64,000 nt of DNA from Pseudomonadota bacterium (GTDB lineage: Bacteria; Desulfobacterota; Desulfarculia; Desulfarculales; Desulfarculaceae): contig JAHIQI010000069.1 of the NCBI GenBank assembly GCA_018902755.1, positions 1-64,000 on the forward strand. Direction: 5' to 3'. The first letter of the stretch is position 1. Each line of letters opens with the position of its first letter. The notes under the pieces are model-generated. The model searched no databases and was not told the origin of the DNA. It saw only the letters and a program-made list of their open reading frames with translations. Shown here piece after piece: positions 50,175-58,292 of this stretch. The position numbers and the translations under genes are program-made.

Positions 50175-50609
50175 TTACATGTTGTAGAGTTCAGAACCGT
50201 AGAGACGAATCCAGTCTTTCTTAAGACACTCGATTGCCTCTTTGGTCTGACCGCCGGCGCCAATGATCAAAATCGTGGCCTCGCCGGTTTGGATACAAGG
50301 GTAGATGTAATCAACGTTAACTTGAGCCCGCTTGAGAGGATTGAGCACTGCCAGGAGACCCCCTGCATGGTGCGGCGTTTCAGCGGCGACCACATCCTCT
50401 TCTTTCACATCCAGACCTTGTCCTCTTAAAACATTAATACCTTTTTCAGGATTGTCCACCACAAAACGCATTATGCCGTCACCACTGGAGGTTGAGGTGG
50501 ATACGAAGAAGCCCAGGACGTTGACTCCGGTGTCTCCGAGCATCTCGCTGACCGAGGCAAGTTGCCCCGGTTGGTTGGGCATGGTTATGGTGAGCTGCTT
50601 GACGGTCAT
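50175..50609 (-). CDS. Tandem ACT-domain protein
   Basis: The 144-residue protein is made of two ACT-type domains, the first starting KQLTITMPNQPGQLASVSEMLGDTGVNV and the second about residue 72 (AAETPHHAGGLLAVLNPLKRAQVNV). ACT domains sense amino acids. It is the last gene of the 2-oxoacid:ferredoxin oxidoreductase operon, and its start overlaps the gamma-subunit stop. It may modulate that enzyme in response to branched-chain or other amino acids; this is inferred from position. Confidence 0.85.
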   Translation of the reverse strand: MTVKQLTITMPNQPGQLASVSEMLGDTGVNVLGFFVSTSTSSGDGIMRFVVDNPEKGINVLRGQGLDVKEEDVVAAETPHHAGGLLAVLNPLKRAQVNVDYIYPCIQTGEATILIIGAGGQTKEAIECLKKDWIRLYGSELYNM

Positions 50610-51169
50610 GCGCTCTTCTCCTTGGCCAGCGCCTGGCGGGCGGATTCGGCTCCCACTTCCAGGGCGCGCCGGTTTAGTTCCAGCACCTTGGGTTTCTTGC
50701 CAAGGCCGGTTTCGGCCAGGGCCTCTTTCAGGGCTTCGATAGTCAACACGCCGGTGGCCTGGGCCAGGGCGCCTACCATGATCACGTTGGCCGAGCGGTT
50801 TTCGCCCAACTCATGGGCCAACTCGTTCAAGGGCACCGGCACCACGGTGACGTCGTCGCGCTTGATTTCACCGTGCACCAGCGAAGAGTTTATCAAAAGA
50901 GTGCCGCCGGGGGCGATCATGTTGGCGAAACGCACCAGGCTGGGGTTGTTCATAACGATGACGAAGTCGGGGTTGCTGGCCACCGGCGAGGCGATCTCCT
51001 CGTCGCTGATCACCACGGTGCAGTTGGCGGTGCCGCCGCGCACCTCGGCCCCGTAGGCGGGCAGGTAGGTCACGTTTTTGCCTTGGCGCATGGCGGTGAG
51101 CGCGGTCAAAAAGCCCATCAGCAATACGCCCTGGCCGCCGAACCCGGCAAAGATCATTTTGTTGGTCAT
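50606..51169 (-). CDS. 2-oxoacid:ferredoxin oxidoreductase, gamma subunit
   Basis: The 187-residue protein is the gamma (PorC/KorC/VorC type) subunit of a TPP-dependent 2-oxoacid:ferredoxin oxidoreductase. It has FAGFGGQGVLLMG, LPAYGAEVRGGTANCTVVISD and NVIMVGALA. It helps form the CoA-binding part of the enzyme that oxidises a 2-oxoacid to acyl-CoA and reduces ferredoxin. It lies nine bases after the beta subunit. Confidence 0.92.
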   Translation of the reverse strand: MTNKMIFAGFGGQGVLLMGFLTALTAMRQGKNVTYLPAYGAEVRGGTANCTVVISDEEIASPVASNPDFVIVMNNPSLVRFANMIAPGGTLLINSSLVHGEIKRDDVTVVPVPLNELAHELGENRSANVIMVGALAQATGVLTIEALKEALAETGLGKKPKVLELNRRALEVGAESARQALAKEKSA

Positions 51170-51178
51170 GGCGGCCTC

Positions 51179-51931
51179 CTAATCCTTGTCGTATCCGGTG
51201 ATGTCCTTGATCACTCCCACGGGGAAGATCTTGGTCATCTCCTTTTCGGTCCACTCATAGGCGGGCACCGGGTCCATCTTCCAGTTGGTGGGGCAGGGGG
51301 AGAGCACCTCCACCAGGGCGAAGCCCAGTCCGTCCAACTGCACCTGGAAGGCCTTCTTGATGGCCTTCTTGGCCTTGCGGATGCCCTTGGGGGTGGCCAC
51401 GCTGACCCGCTCCAGGTAAACGCTGCCTTTAGCTGTTGCCAGCATCTGGGTAAGGTCCAGGGGCGATCCATCGCGCACCACGTCCCGGCCGCCGGGGGTG
51501 GTGGTGGAACCCATACCGGGCAGGGTGGTGGGTGCCATCTGGCCGCCGGTCATGCCGTAGGTGCCGTTGTTTACGAATATGGCCGTGACCTTCTCGCCCC
51601 GGTTGGCGGCGTGGATGCTCTCGGCGGTGCCGATGGCGGCGATGTCGCCGTCGCCCTGGTAAGTGAACACCACGTGGTCCTTGAGCACCCGCTTGAGGCC
51701 CGTGGCCACGGCCAGGGCCCGGCCGTGGGGAGCCTCGCCGGTGTCCACGTCGAAGTAGTTGTAGGCCAGCACCGCGCAGCCCGCCGGGGGAACCCCGATG
51801 GTGCGCTCCTGGATGCCCAACTCGTCGATAACCTCGGCCACCAGGCGGTGGATGATGCTGTGCCCGCAGCCGGGGCAATAGTGGAACAGGTTGTCCTTCA
51901 GGCTCTTGGGCGCTTCGAATATCTTTTTCAT
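51179..51931 (-). CDS. 2-oxoacid:ferredoxin oxidoreductase, beta (TPP) subunit
   Basis: The 250-residue TPP-binding beta subunit has CPGCGHSIIHRL, the TPP motif GDGDIAAIGTAESIHA ending NNGTYGMTGGQ, and PCPTNWKMDP. The reading frame continues far upstream without a stop; that extension overlaps the alpha-subunit gene and has no similarity. The ATG at 51931, overlapping the alpha stop by four bases, is the correct start. It belongs to the ferredoxin-alpha-beta-gamma-ACT operon. Confidence 0.94.
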   Translation of the reverse strand: MKKIFEAPKSLKDNLFHYCPGCGHSIIHRLVAEVIDELGIQERTIGVPPAGCAVLAYNYFDVDTGEAPHGRALAVATGLKRVLKDHVVFTYQGDGDIAAIGTAESIHAANRGEKVTAIFVNNGTYGMTGGQMAPTTLPGMGSTTTPGGRDVVRDGSPLDLTQMLATAKGSVYLERVSVATPKGIRKAKKAIKKAFQVQLDGLGFALVEVLSPCPTNWKMDPVPAYEWTEKEMTKIFPVGVIKDITGYDKD

Positions 51932-53034
51932 GCCGCGCCTCCTTGCCGCCCGCTCTGCTGATCCTTGTCCATCAGCCCGGCTTGATAATAATAATGGCTG
52001 ATCTGGTGAGCCACCTCGTCGGGGGTGGGAATCACCCCGCCGGGGCGGCCGTAGAGGTGCACCTGGGCCTGGCCCTCGACGGCCAGCCTTACGTCCTCCA
52101 CCATCTGCCCGGCGCTCATCTCGAACACCAGAAGCTGGCGCACCACCCTGGTCAGGTCCTTGAGTGGCTTGTCCGGGAAGGGCCACAGCGTCTTGGGCCT
52201 GAGCAGACCCACCTTGAGACCCATCTCGCGCACGCGCTTGATGGCGCCCTTGGCGATGCGCGCCGCGGTGCCGTAGGCCACCACCACCTGGCGGGCGTCT
52301 TCGAGCATGTACTCTTCCCAGTCGGTCTCTTCCCTGGTCACCGCATCGTATTTGCGCACCAGCTTGAAGTTGTGGTCCTCCAGAACCTTGGGGTTGAGCA
52401 GCAGGGAAAGGATGACCCGGCTGGGCCGGTCCTTGGCCCCGGTGAGGGTCCAGTCCTTGGCGGGCAACTCGGCCAGGTCGATGGCCTCGGGGAACTCCAC
52501 CGGCTCCATCATTTGGCCCATCATGCCGTCGCCCATGATCATCACCGGGTTGCGGTACTTGTCGGCCAGGTCGAAGGCTTTTACGGTCAGGTCGCAGAGC
52601 TCCTGACACGAGTCCGGAGCCAAGACTATGGTGCGGTAGTCGCCGTGTCCGCCGCCCCGAGTAGCCTGAAAATAGTCGCTCTGGGCCGGGGCGATGTTGC
52701 CCAGGCCGGGTCCGCCGCGCACCACGTTGGCGATGACCGCCGGAAGCTCCAGGCCCGCCAGGTAGCTGATGCCCTCTTGCATGAGGCTGACCCCGGGGCT
52801 GGAGGAGCTGGTCATCACCCGGGCCCCGGCCATGGCGGCTCCGATGACCATGTTGATCGAAGCCAACTCGCTCTCGGCCTGCACGAAGGTGCCCCCCACT
52901 TGGAGCAGGCGGCTGGACATGTACTCGGGCACTTCGTTCTGGGGGGTGATGGGATAGCCGAAGTAATAACGGCAGCCGGCCCGCACGGCGGCCTCGCCCA
53001 ATACGTGTGATCCTCGCATTAATTGCTTAGCCAC
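51928..53034 (-). CDS. 2-oxoacid:ferredoxin oxidoreductase, alpha subunit (VorB/KorA type)
   Basis: The 368-residue alpha subunit has the family GYPITPQNEVPEYMSSRL, AMAGARVMTSSSSPGVSLMQEG and GPGLGNIAPAQSDYFQATRGGGHGDY. From memory, the last motif is characteristic of proteins annotated VorB (3-methyl-2-oxobutanoate or branched-chain oxidoreductase) rather than pyruvate enzymes. Substrate assignment remains uncertain between branched-chain 2-oxoacids and 2-oxoglutarate. The GTG at 53034, after GAGGTG, overlaps the ferredoxin stop; an ATG at 53052 lies upstream but has no ribosome-binding site. Confidence 0.92.
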   Translation of the reverse strand: MAKQLMRGSHVLGEAAVRAGCRYYFGYPITPQNEVPEYMSSRLLQVGGTFVQAESELASINMVIGAAMAGARVMTSSSSPGVSLMQEGISYLAGLELPAVIANVVRGGPGLGNIAPAQSDYFQATRGGGHGDYRTIVLAPDSCQELCDLTVKAFDLADKYRNPVMIMGDGMMGQMMEPVEFPEAIDLAELPAKDWTLTGAKDRPSRVILSLLLNPKVLEDHNFKLVRKYDAVTREETDWEEYMLEDARQVVVAYGTAARIAKGAIKRVREMGLKVGLLRPKTLWPFPDKPLKDLTRVVRQLLVFEMSAGQMVEDVRLAVEGQAQVHLYGRPGGVIPTPDEVAHQISHYYYQAGLMDKDQQSGRQGGAA

Positions 53035-53248
53035 GGTACACCTCGATGGCAATGTCAGGGCAGGTGAGGGCGCACAGGGTGCACGCGGTGCAACAGTCGC
53101 CTTCCTCTCCCTGGCTGAACTCGGCCGGGTAATAGCCCTTGTCGTTGAGACCAGAACTAATGGCTATGCATTGCTTGGGACAAACCGAGACGCAGAGCTC
53201 GCAGCCCTTGCACTTTTCCCGGTCGATAGTAATTTTGCCTTTTGCCAT
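53027..53248 (-). CDS. Ferredoxin-type delta subunit, 2x[4Fe-4S]
   Basis: The 73-residue protein has two [4Fe-4S] motifs, CKGCELCVSVCPKQC and CTACTLCALTCP. It is the delta subunit of the oxidoreductase encoded downstream and passes electrons to free ferredoxin. The ATG at 53248 follows AGGAGG; an upstream in-frame ATG is not supported. It is the first gene of the five-gene operon. A CCGCCG/CGGCGG hairpin (53271-53288) lies in the leader. Confidence 0.94.
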   Translation of the reverse strand: MAKGKITIDREKCKGCELCVSVCPKQCIAISSGLNDKGYYPAEFSQGEEGDCCTACTLCALTCPDIAIEVYRG

Positions 53249-53375
53249 GAGGCCTCCTGGTGATTGTTTACCGCCGGGGTGACGGCGGTGGTGGGACACG
53301 GACGCTAAATCTAGAAATGCCGACTCATATCAAGAAGAAACGGCGAAGTCAAGAAAATGCGCGCTTGTGAGAAGT

Positions 53376-53404
53376 TTGACACCCTGGGAGCCGCCTTTTA
53401 GAAT
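53376..53404 (+). promoter_or_regulatory. Strong predicted sigma-70 promoter for the DUF493 gene
   Basis: A consensus TTGACA (53376-53381), an exact 17-base spacer and TAGAAT (53399-53404) lie 57 bases upstream of the start codon. It is divergent from the oxidoreductase operon, for which I could not assign a promoter with confidence. Confidence 0.65.
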
Positions 53405-53461
53405 TAATAACAACAAGGCATCGAATTAAATCAAGAAACTCCTTACCACCCGAGGCCATTC

Positions 53462-53788
53462 ATGACCGATTGCACCACACCCCAGGACCGCATCTCCACG
53501 GCCGAGCGCCAGGACGCCCTGAGGATGCTCGAAGAGCACCACAGCTTTCCCTGCGTCTATATGTTCAAGGTGATCGGCTACAACTCCGGCGAATTCGCCC
53601 AGGAGGTCCGCCGGGCGGCGGAGGGGGTGTTGGGGCCCATCACCGGGGAGGGCGATCTGCGTTCGCGGCCCTCGGCCGGGGGTAAATACCTGGCCGTGAC
53701 CATAGACACCAAGGTGGAGAGTTCCGCCCAGGTGTTGGCGGTCTACGACGCGCTCAAGGCTTTGGAGGGCATGGTGATGCTGGCCTAG
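53462..53788 (+). CDS. DUF493/YbeD-like small protein
   Basis: The 108-residue protein has the DUF493 pattern, with FPCVYMFKVIGYNSGEFAQEV and a central KYLAVTIDTKVESSAQVLAVYDALKALEGM forming an ACT-like alpha/beta fold. YbeD of E. coli lies near lipB and was linked to lipoate or allosteric functions; the role here is unknown. It has its own promoter and overlaps the convergent small gene by four bases. Confidence 0.8.
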   Translation: MTDCTTPQDRISTAERQDALRMLEEHHSFPCVYMFKVIGYNSGEFAQEVRRAAEGVLGPITGEGDLRSRPSAGGKYLAVTIDTKVESSAQVLAVYDALKALEGMVMLA

Positions 53789-54024
53789 GCGGACCGCCAC
53801 TGGGAGGCGGGGTTCAGGTGCCAGGCACCGGCCTCGTCCTGGAAGGCGATGGCCCGGCCCGCCAACTCCTGAAATGAGGCGCCCAGGGTTTCGGGCTCGG
53901 CGTTCCAGATGGGCTCCACCCGCTCCAGGATGAGCGGCACGCCCGAGTCCGACAAGGAACTGAGCAGCAGATACAGACTGGTGGCTTCCACGCTCAGGCC
54001 CTGCTCAAAGATGCGTTGGTCCAT
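53785..54024 (-). CDS. Small hypothetical protein
   Basis: This is a 79-residue predicted protein starting MDQRIFEQGLSVEATSLYLLLSSLSDSGVPLILERV and ending with a polar SQWRSA, here given as its distinctive ends only. It has a strong helix with Leu/Ser repeats and two late aromatic strands (IAFQDEAGAWHLNP). No family is recognised. A longer start at 54048 is possible. It is convergent with the DUF493 gene by a four-base overlap. I judge it real on codon use and amino-acid composition, with moderate confidence. Confidence 0.5.
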   Translation of the reverse strand: MDQRIFEQGLSVEATSLYLLLSSLSDSGVPLILERVEPIWNAEPETLGASFQELAGRAIAFQDEAGAWHLNPASQWRSA

Positions 54025-54150
54025 GTTCTCGCTTTCCCTTGCCCCCACAGGCCGCTAAAGTGGACAATGTCGCACCAGTAAATTACCACACCGGCCGCGC
54101 CGGGCCGAGCCCCCGCGTCGGCCGGGCGGGTTGTAAAAGGAATTTCCGCC

Positions 54151-55377
54151 ATGGATCTCAGCGCCCTTATTTTTCCTGCCACCGCCCTCAGGCGAAGCGC
54201 CCTCACCGCCCTGTGCCCCTTGTTTAAGCCCCTTAACGTGCTGGAGCCGCCCAGCCTGGGCAAGGACGCCCGGGCCACCCCGCCGGGGCTGGAGAGCCTG
54301 GCCCGCATGCTTAGGCCCACGGGTCAGAGTGGAGCGGCGGGCTCGGACAACCCCCAGGCCCGCCAGGCGGCCAAACTGCTGGACCAATGGCGGCAATGGC
54401 TGGCCTCCCACCAGGGCTCCAGCTCGGCGGAGGCCCTCAAGGCGGGCATGGAGCTTCCCACCCCGCCGGAGACGTTCCGCACGGTGATGAGCGAAATCAA
54501 AAGCTGCCAAGACCCCAAGGGCCAGGGCGGTCCCGGCCTGCCCGGCGTGGAGGCGGACCTGCTGTTGAATCTGGCCCACATCCAGGATCAGCAGGCCGCC
54601 GAGCTGGAGCAGGCCCTGTCCCAGGCCCGCCAGGGGGAGAGCCGCCTGCGCCACTCCATGGGCCAGGACGAGGGGGACTATCAGCCGGTGGACTACGAGG
54701 CTCCCCTCATGGACCACTTGGCCCCGGTGGATTACACCCTGCCCCAGGAGCACCTGCTGGAGAGCCGCCTCAAGGCCTGGAGCACCCTGGCCCAGGGATT
54801 CGGCGCCGGGTCCGGTTGGCTAGCCACTACCAGCGGCCCGGCGGCGCGTCTGCTCCTGGAGCGGGCCCACGAACTGGTGCAGCCGCCGGTCAAGGAGTTT
54901 CGCACCTCGGCGGGCGCGGTGTCTCCCCTGACCCTGGCCCCCATTTCCGCCCGGCCCGACAACCCCCTGGCCCAGGAGGCGGCCCGCTTGGTGCTGCCCG
55001 ATTTGTCCGACCTGGACGACCAGGCCTTTTTGGACCTGGCCGCCAAGCTGGCGGCCAACAGCGACTTTGACCTGCTGCGCCAAAAGGTGAATCATCTGGC
55101 TCAGCGGGTGGACTCTGAAAAGTGGTGGCCCGGCCTGGCTCCCGAGTTGGCCCAAGAGGCCAAGGAACTGGCCCAGGCCTACGGCGACCTGGTGCAGCAG
55201 GCGGGGGTGCGCGCCGGAGGCAAGCCAAGGGGGCTCAGCCTGCTGGCCTTTCCCGGCCTTAGCCGCGAAGACCTGCTGGCCATCATGCGCGGAGAAAAGC
55301 CCTTGGACGCCCCCAAGATGGAGCAGTGGCCCGAGCAGTGGCCCGAGGGCTCTACCGTGGTGTGGGCCCTCTGGTAG
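54151..55377 (+). CDS. Unknown 408-residue protein
   Basis: The protein has no signal peptide, a short hydrophobic N-terminus (MDLSALIFPATALRRSALTAL) and long alpha-helical segments rich in Leu, Ala, Glu and Gln. A short internal duplication, PVDYEAPLMDHLAPVDY, sits near residues 175-200, and further helices run to the C-terminus (about 255-390). It might be a scaffold or assembly protein. No catalytic motif is recognisable. The start is ATG at 54151 after AAGGAAT. It is flanked by unrelated genes on the opposite strand, so it is probably a single transcription unit. I could not assign it to any family. Confidence 0.65.
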   Translation: MDLSALIFPATALRRSALTALCPLFKPLNVLEPPSLGKDARATPPGLESLARMLRPTGQSGAAGSDNPQARQAAKLLDQWRQWLASHQGSSSAEALKAGMELPTPPETFRTVMSEIKSCQDPKGQGGPGLPGVEADLLLNLAHIQDQQAAELEQALSQARQGESRLRHSMGQDEGDYQPVDYEAPLMDHLAPVDYTLPQEHLLESRLKAWSTLAQGFGAGSGWLATTSGPAARLLLERAHELVQPPVKEFRTSAGAVSPLTLAPISARPDNPLAQEAARLVLPDLSDLDDQAFLDLAAKLAANSDFDLLRQKVNHLAQRVDSEKWWPGLAPELAQEAKELAQAYGDLVQQAGVRAGGKPRGLSLLAFPGLSREDLLAIMRGEKPLDAPKMEQWPEQWPEGSTVVWALW

Positions 55378-55402
55378 GCGGACGGCCCACGTCGGTGGGA
55401 AC

Positions 55403-56194
55403 CTAGCCCTTTTTGCGCAGCGACCCCGTGGTGTCCACGGTGCGCAGGTTGGCCAACTCCTGCTCGGATGGCTCGGGCACCACTTTGATATCGGCAGACA
55501 CCTTCAGGTCCCAGCCGGTGGACGCCTTGACCTCCTCCACGCTGGTGAAGGGGAAATAGACGTCCAAGTAGAACTCCTTGCTCACCGGGTCCGGGCGCAG
55601 GATGCCCAGGGTGGAGATGATGGCCGAGGGGCCGCCGCCCACGAAGCCGCAGCGTTGGCGGGCGTCTCCGCCGTCCAGGTACCCTGGGCTGGAGCTGTAG
55701 TCCACCTTTTCCACGAAGCGCCGCTTTTCGTGGGAGGCCATTATCAAATAGCTCTTGGCCCCCACCGCGATATCGTTGGCCCCGCCGCTGCCGTTCAGGC
55801 GCACCCGGGGCGGATCGTAACGCCCGGCCTTCCAGGGCGGCTCATCCCAAATGCCGGTGGTGTTCACGTTGCCGTACTGGTCCACCTGGGCGGCCCCGAT
55901 CACCGCGTTGTCGCAGCGCCCCGAGGCCACCAGAAAGCCCAGGGCGTCGATGGCGTTGGTGAAGCTGGTGGCGTTGGCGCTGATGCGGTTGCACTCGATG
56001 CCCCAGGGCAAGCCACCCACCGGAGTGGAGCCGTATATGCCGCCCTCGGTGAAGGCCATCAGGTTGGGCGCGTGGTTGAGCTGGGCGAAGTACCCGGCCA
56101 GCATGGACAGCCCCACCCCCAGGATGATGAGTTGGCCGTCTTTTATCTCCCGGCCGGTGACTATGGCCATGAACTCCTGCTTGGTGTATTCCAT
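55403..56194 (-). CDS. Glutaconate-type CoA-transferase, beta subunit
   Basis: The 263-residue protein aligns by eye with GctB of Acidaminococcus: an N-terminal EYTKQEFMAIVTGREIKDGQ, the catalytic Glu50 in AFTEGGIYG, then GAAQVDQYGNVN, GSGGANDIA and EKRRFVEKVDYSSSPGYLDGG. The retained Glu supports a true CoA-transferase rather than the IpdB hydrolase type, which uses another arrangement. The acyl acceptor is unknown. It forms a two-gene unit with the alpha subunit upstream, five bases apart. Confidence 0.88.
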   Translation of the reverse strand: MEYTKQEFMAIVTGREIKDGQLIILGVGLSMLAGYFAQLNHAPNLMAFTEGGIYGSTPVGGLPWGIECNRISANATSFTNAIDALGFLVASGRCDNAVIGAAQVDQYGNVNTTGIWDEPPWKAGRYDPPRVRLNGSGGANDIAVGAKSYLIMASHEKRRFVEKVDYSSSPGYLDGGDARQRCGFVGGGPSAIISTLGILRPDPVSKEFYLDVYFPFTSVEEVKASTGWDLKVSADIKVVPEPSEQELANLRTVDTTGSLRKKG

Positions 56195-56199
56195 CGTGC

Positions 56200-57189
56200 C
56201 TATCCCTCCGCCCGTTCCAACAGTTCGGCTACCTCGATATCGCTCTTAATCCATTTGCGGTAGGGGTCCATCAAAAAGGCGGTTTCCGTGGCCGTTAGCT
56301 TGGCGATTTTTTCTTGGCCGATCAACCCCAGATATTCCTCTGGCGTGCGGTAGGAGTGCACCCACTTGTTGCAGTAGTCCTCGGTGTCCTCTACGGTTTT
56401 CATGGCCTTGTTCATGTAGAACATGTGCTCCTCGTCGGAGTCGTAGAGCCCGCAGGAGGCCTGGGGCCAGGAGCACAGGGGCCAGTAGACCACCGCGTCC
56501 ACCACTTCGGCGATGATGCGCACCAGGTTGGGGTATTGGCGCATGCACCCGGTGTCCACGATCTTGTCGGCCACCAACACCACCTTTTCGGCGGCCCGCG
56601 ACATCTCGAAACGGCTCCACTCGCTGCCCAGCATGATGGCGTTGCCGTGGATGTCGGCCATGGTCACGTGGATGGCCGCCACCTCGGGCCGCAGGGAGCG
56701 GAAGGCGCCCAGGGTCTGGCCGGTGAAGGGGTCGGTGATGGTGGGGATCTTCTCGGTGGCCGGGTAGGTCGCGGGCTTGTCGCCGGAGCACCACTGCTGG
56801 TCGTTACAGATGTTCACCGTGGCCGGCACGAAGGGCCAATTCATGGCCCCGCCGAAGAAGCGGAAGGCCATGGCCCCGTTGGAGTAGTCTTCGATGACCG
56901 TCTTGCCGCTGGTCACCGCCCGGTTCAGCCCGTTGGCGAAACCGTAGACTTCCAGGCCGGAAAAGCCCACCTCCACCCGGCGCACCGCGCCCACTGCGGC
57001 CAGGAGGTTCACCTGGCTGGAGCCGCAGTGGCAGATGACGTTCAGGTCCTTGCGGCCCTGCTTGACCATCTCTTTGCCAAAGGCGATGGAGTCCGAGCCC
57101 ACCGGAAAGGCGGCCCCGTGGCAATAGGTCATGCCGTCCCAGGTGTATTTGGCCACGGCGTCTTGCATGGACATCAGCTTATTGCGCAA
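56200..57189 (-). CDS. Glutaconate-type CoA-transferase, alpha subunit
   Basis: The 329-residue partner of the preceding entry has DAVAKYTWDGMTYCHGAAFPVGSD near the start, CHCGSSQVNLLAAVGAV, and AAIHVTMADIHGNAIMLGSEWS of GctA/CoA-transferase family I subunits. A TTG at 57189, six bases after AAGGAGG, gives MRNKLMSMQDAVAKY, the expected family N-terminus; other in-frame starts lie upstream and downstream. The gene diverges from an enoyl-CoA hydratase gene, suggesting both act on one acyl-CoA pathway. Confidence 0.88.
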   Translation of the reverse strand: MRNKLMSMQDAVAKYTWDGMTYCHGAAFPVGSDSIAFGKEMVKQGRKDLNVICHCGSSQVNLLAAVGAVRRVEVGFSGLEVYGFANGLNRAVTSGKTVIEDYSNGAMAFRFFGGAMNWPFVPATVNICNDQQWCSGDKPATYPATEKIPTITDPFTGQTLGAFRSLRPEVAAIHVTMADIHGNAIMLGSEWSRFEMSRAAEKVVLVADKIVDTGCMRQYPNLVRIIAEVVDAVVYWPLCSWPQASCGLYDSDEEHMFYMNKAMKTVEDTEDYCNKWVHSYRTPEEYLGLIGQEKIAKLTATETAFLMDPYRKWIKSDIEVAELLERAEG

Positions 57190-57249
57190 TAGCAACCTCC
57201 TTGGCCCGGTTTGGCGGGCGATCACCGGCTAGGTCCACCTGACTAGGAA

Positions 57250-57266
57250 AGTATATTATCATTATC
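57250..57266 (-). promoter_or_regulatory. Possible -10 box overlapping GATAAT repeats
   Basis: The minus strand reads GATAATGATAATATACT: a TATACT box (57250-57255) preceded directly by two GATAAT hexamers. The hexamers match two of the three units of a Fur box (GATAATGATAATCATTATC), though the third is poor. It lies in the 274-base gap between the CoA-transferase and hydratase genes. The gap also holds a consensus TTGACA (57372-57377) with no clear -10 at normal spacing. Confidence 0.35.
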
Positions 57267-57463
57267 GGGATATTCGCAGAAACCGCGCCTGATGGTTTTG
57301 GGCTCGCCGCGGCCCGGCGGCAAAGCCGGGCCCGGGTCGGGGCGATTGCCCAAGAAAAGCATGGAAGCTTGACACCGCGATGCATTAGAGTCTTGGCAGT
57401 CTTTTGGTCCAGGCCGCCGGCGCGTGGACTATGGGGAAGATGCCGCTATCTGGAGGAGGAATG

Positions 57464-58243
57464 ATGGCTTATCAATACATCCTAACCGAGGTCAAGGATC
57501 GCATCGGCCTCATCACCCTGAACCAGCCTGAAAAGATGAACGCCCTGGGCGAGGCGGTTGAGCTTGAAATCACCGATGCTCTGCAACAGTGGGGGAGGGG
57601 CAAGGACGTCAAGGTGGTCATACTCAAGGCCAACGGCAAGGTCTTCTGCTCGGGCCACGACCGCCTGGAGGTGCGCGACGGCACCCCCTCGTCCATTCGC
57701 AATCTTTTCCAGACCTCCTACAACATGATGAGCTGCATGCGCCGGGTGCGCATGCCCATCATCGCTCAGGTGCACGGCATCGCCATGGCGGGGGGCTGTC
57801 ATCTGGTGGCGGGCTGCGACTTGGTGGTGGCGGCGGAAAACGGCGCCAAGTTCGGCATGACCGGCATCAAAATCGGCTACAACTGCTCCACCCCCACCGT
57901 GGCGGTCAGCCGGGCGGTGGGCCAGAAAAAGTGCCTGGAAATGCTGCTCACCGGCAATCTCTACAGTGCCCAAGAGGCCAGGGAGATGGGCCTGGTTAAC
58001 CGGGTGTTGCCCGACGATAAGTTGGAGCGGGAAACCTTTGCCTGGGCCAAGGAGATAGCCAAGGGATCGCGCATAGTGCTGGGCATTTCCAAGCAGGTGT
58101 TTTACGCCCAGAGCGAAATGACCGAGGACCAGGCCTATCACTACGCCAAGGAGATGATGGCTATCGGCGCCTTGTTGCCCGACGCCCAGGAAGGCTTCAG
58201 CGCGGGTATCGAGAAGCGGGAGCCCAACTTCCCCGAGGAATAG
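57464..58243 (+). CDS. Enoyl-CoA hydratase/isomerase family protein
   Basis: The 259-residue crotonase-fold protein begins MAYQYILTEVKDRIGLITLNQPEKMNALG and has KVFCSGHDRLEV in the oxyanion region. The first catalytic-glutamate position in MAGGCHLVAGCDLVV carries His rather than Glu, and GMTGIKIGYNCSTPTV replaces the usual second glutamate region. It may therefore be an isomerase, decarboxylase or thioesterase-like member rather than a classic hydratase. GGAGGAGGA precedes the ATGs at 57461 and 57464; the second has better spacing. It is divergent from the CoA-transferase genes. Confidence 0.82.
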   Translation: MAYQYILTEVKDRIGLITLNQPEKMNALGEAVELEITDALQQWGRGKDVKVVILKANGKVFCSGHDRLEVRDGTPSSIRNLFQTSYNMMSCMRRVRMPIIAQVHGIAMAGGCHLVAGCDLVVAAENGAKFGMTGIKIGYNCSTPTVAVSRAVGQKKCLEMLLTGNLYSAQEAREMGLVNRVLPDDKLERETFAWAKEIAKGSRIVLGISKQVFYAQSEMTEDQAYHYAKEMMAIGALLPDAQEGFSAGIEKREPNFPEE

Positions 58244-58292
58244 GGGCGACAGGCACCGCCTCGTTTTCGGCTATGCGGTAGTGGGCGTTGGG

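Noticed and set aside
51932..52609. Upstream extension of the beta-subunit frame of the 2-oxoacid oxidoreductase
   Set aside because: It overlaps the alpha-subunit gene and has no similarity; the family N-terminus begins at the ATG at 51931.
55403..57189. IpdAB-type steroid ring hydrolase as an alternative for the CoA-transferase pair
   Set aside because: The neighbouring crotonase recalls the ipdAB-echA20 locus, but the beta subunit keeps the catalytic glutamate (Glu50) and GctB motifs, which fits a true CoA-transferase better.
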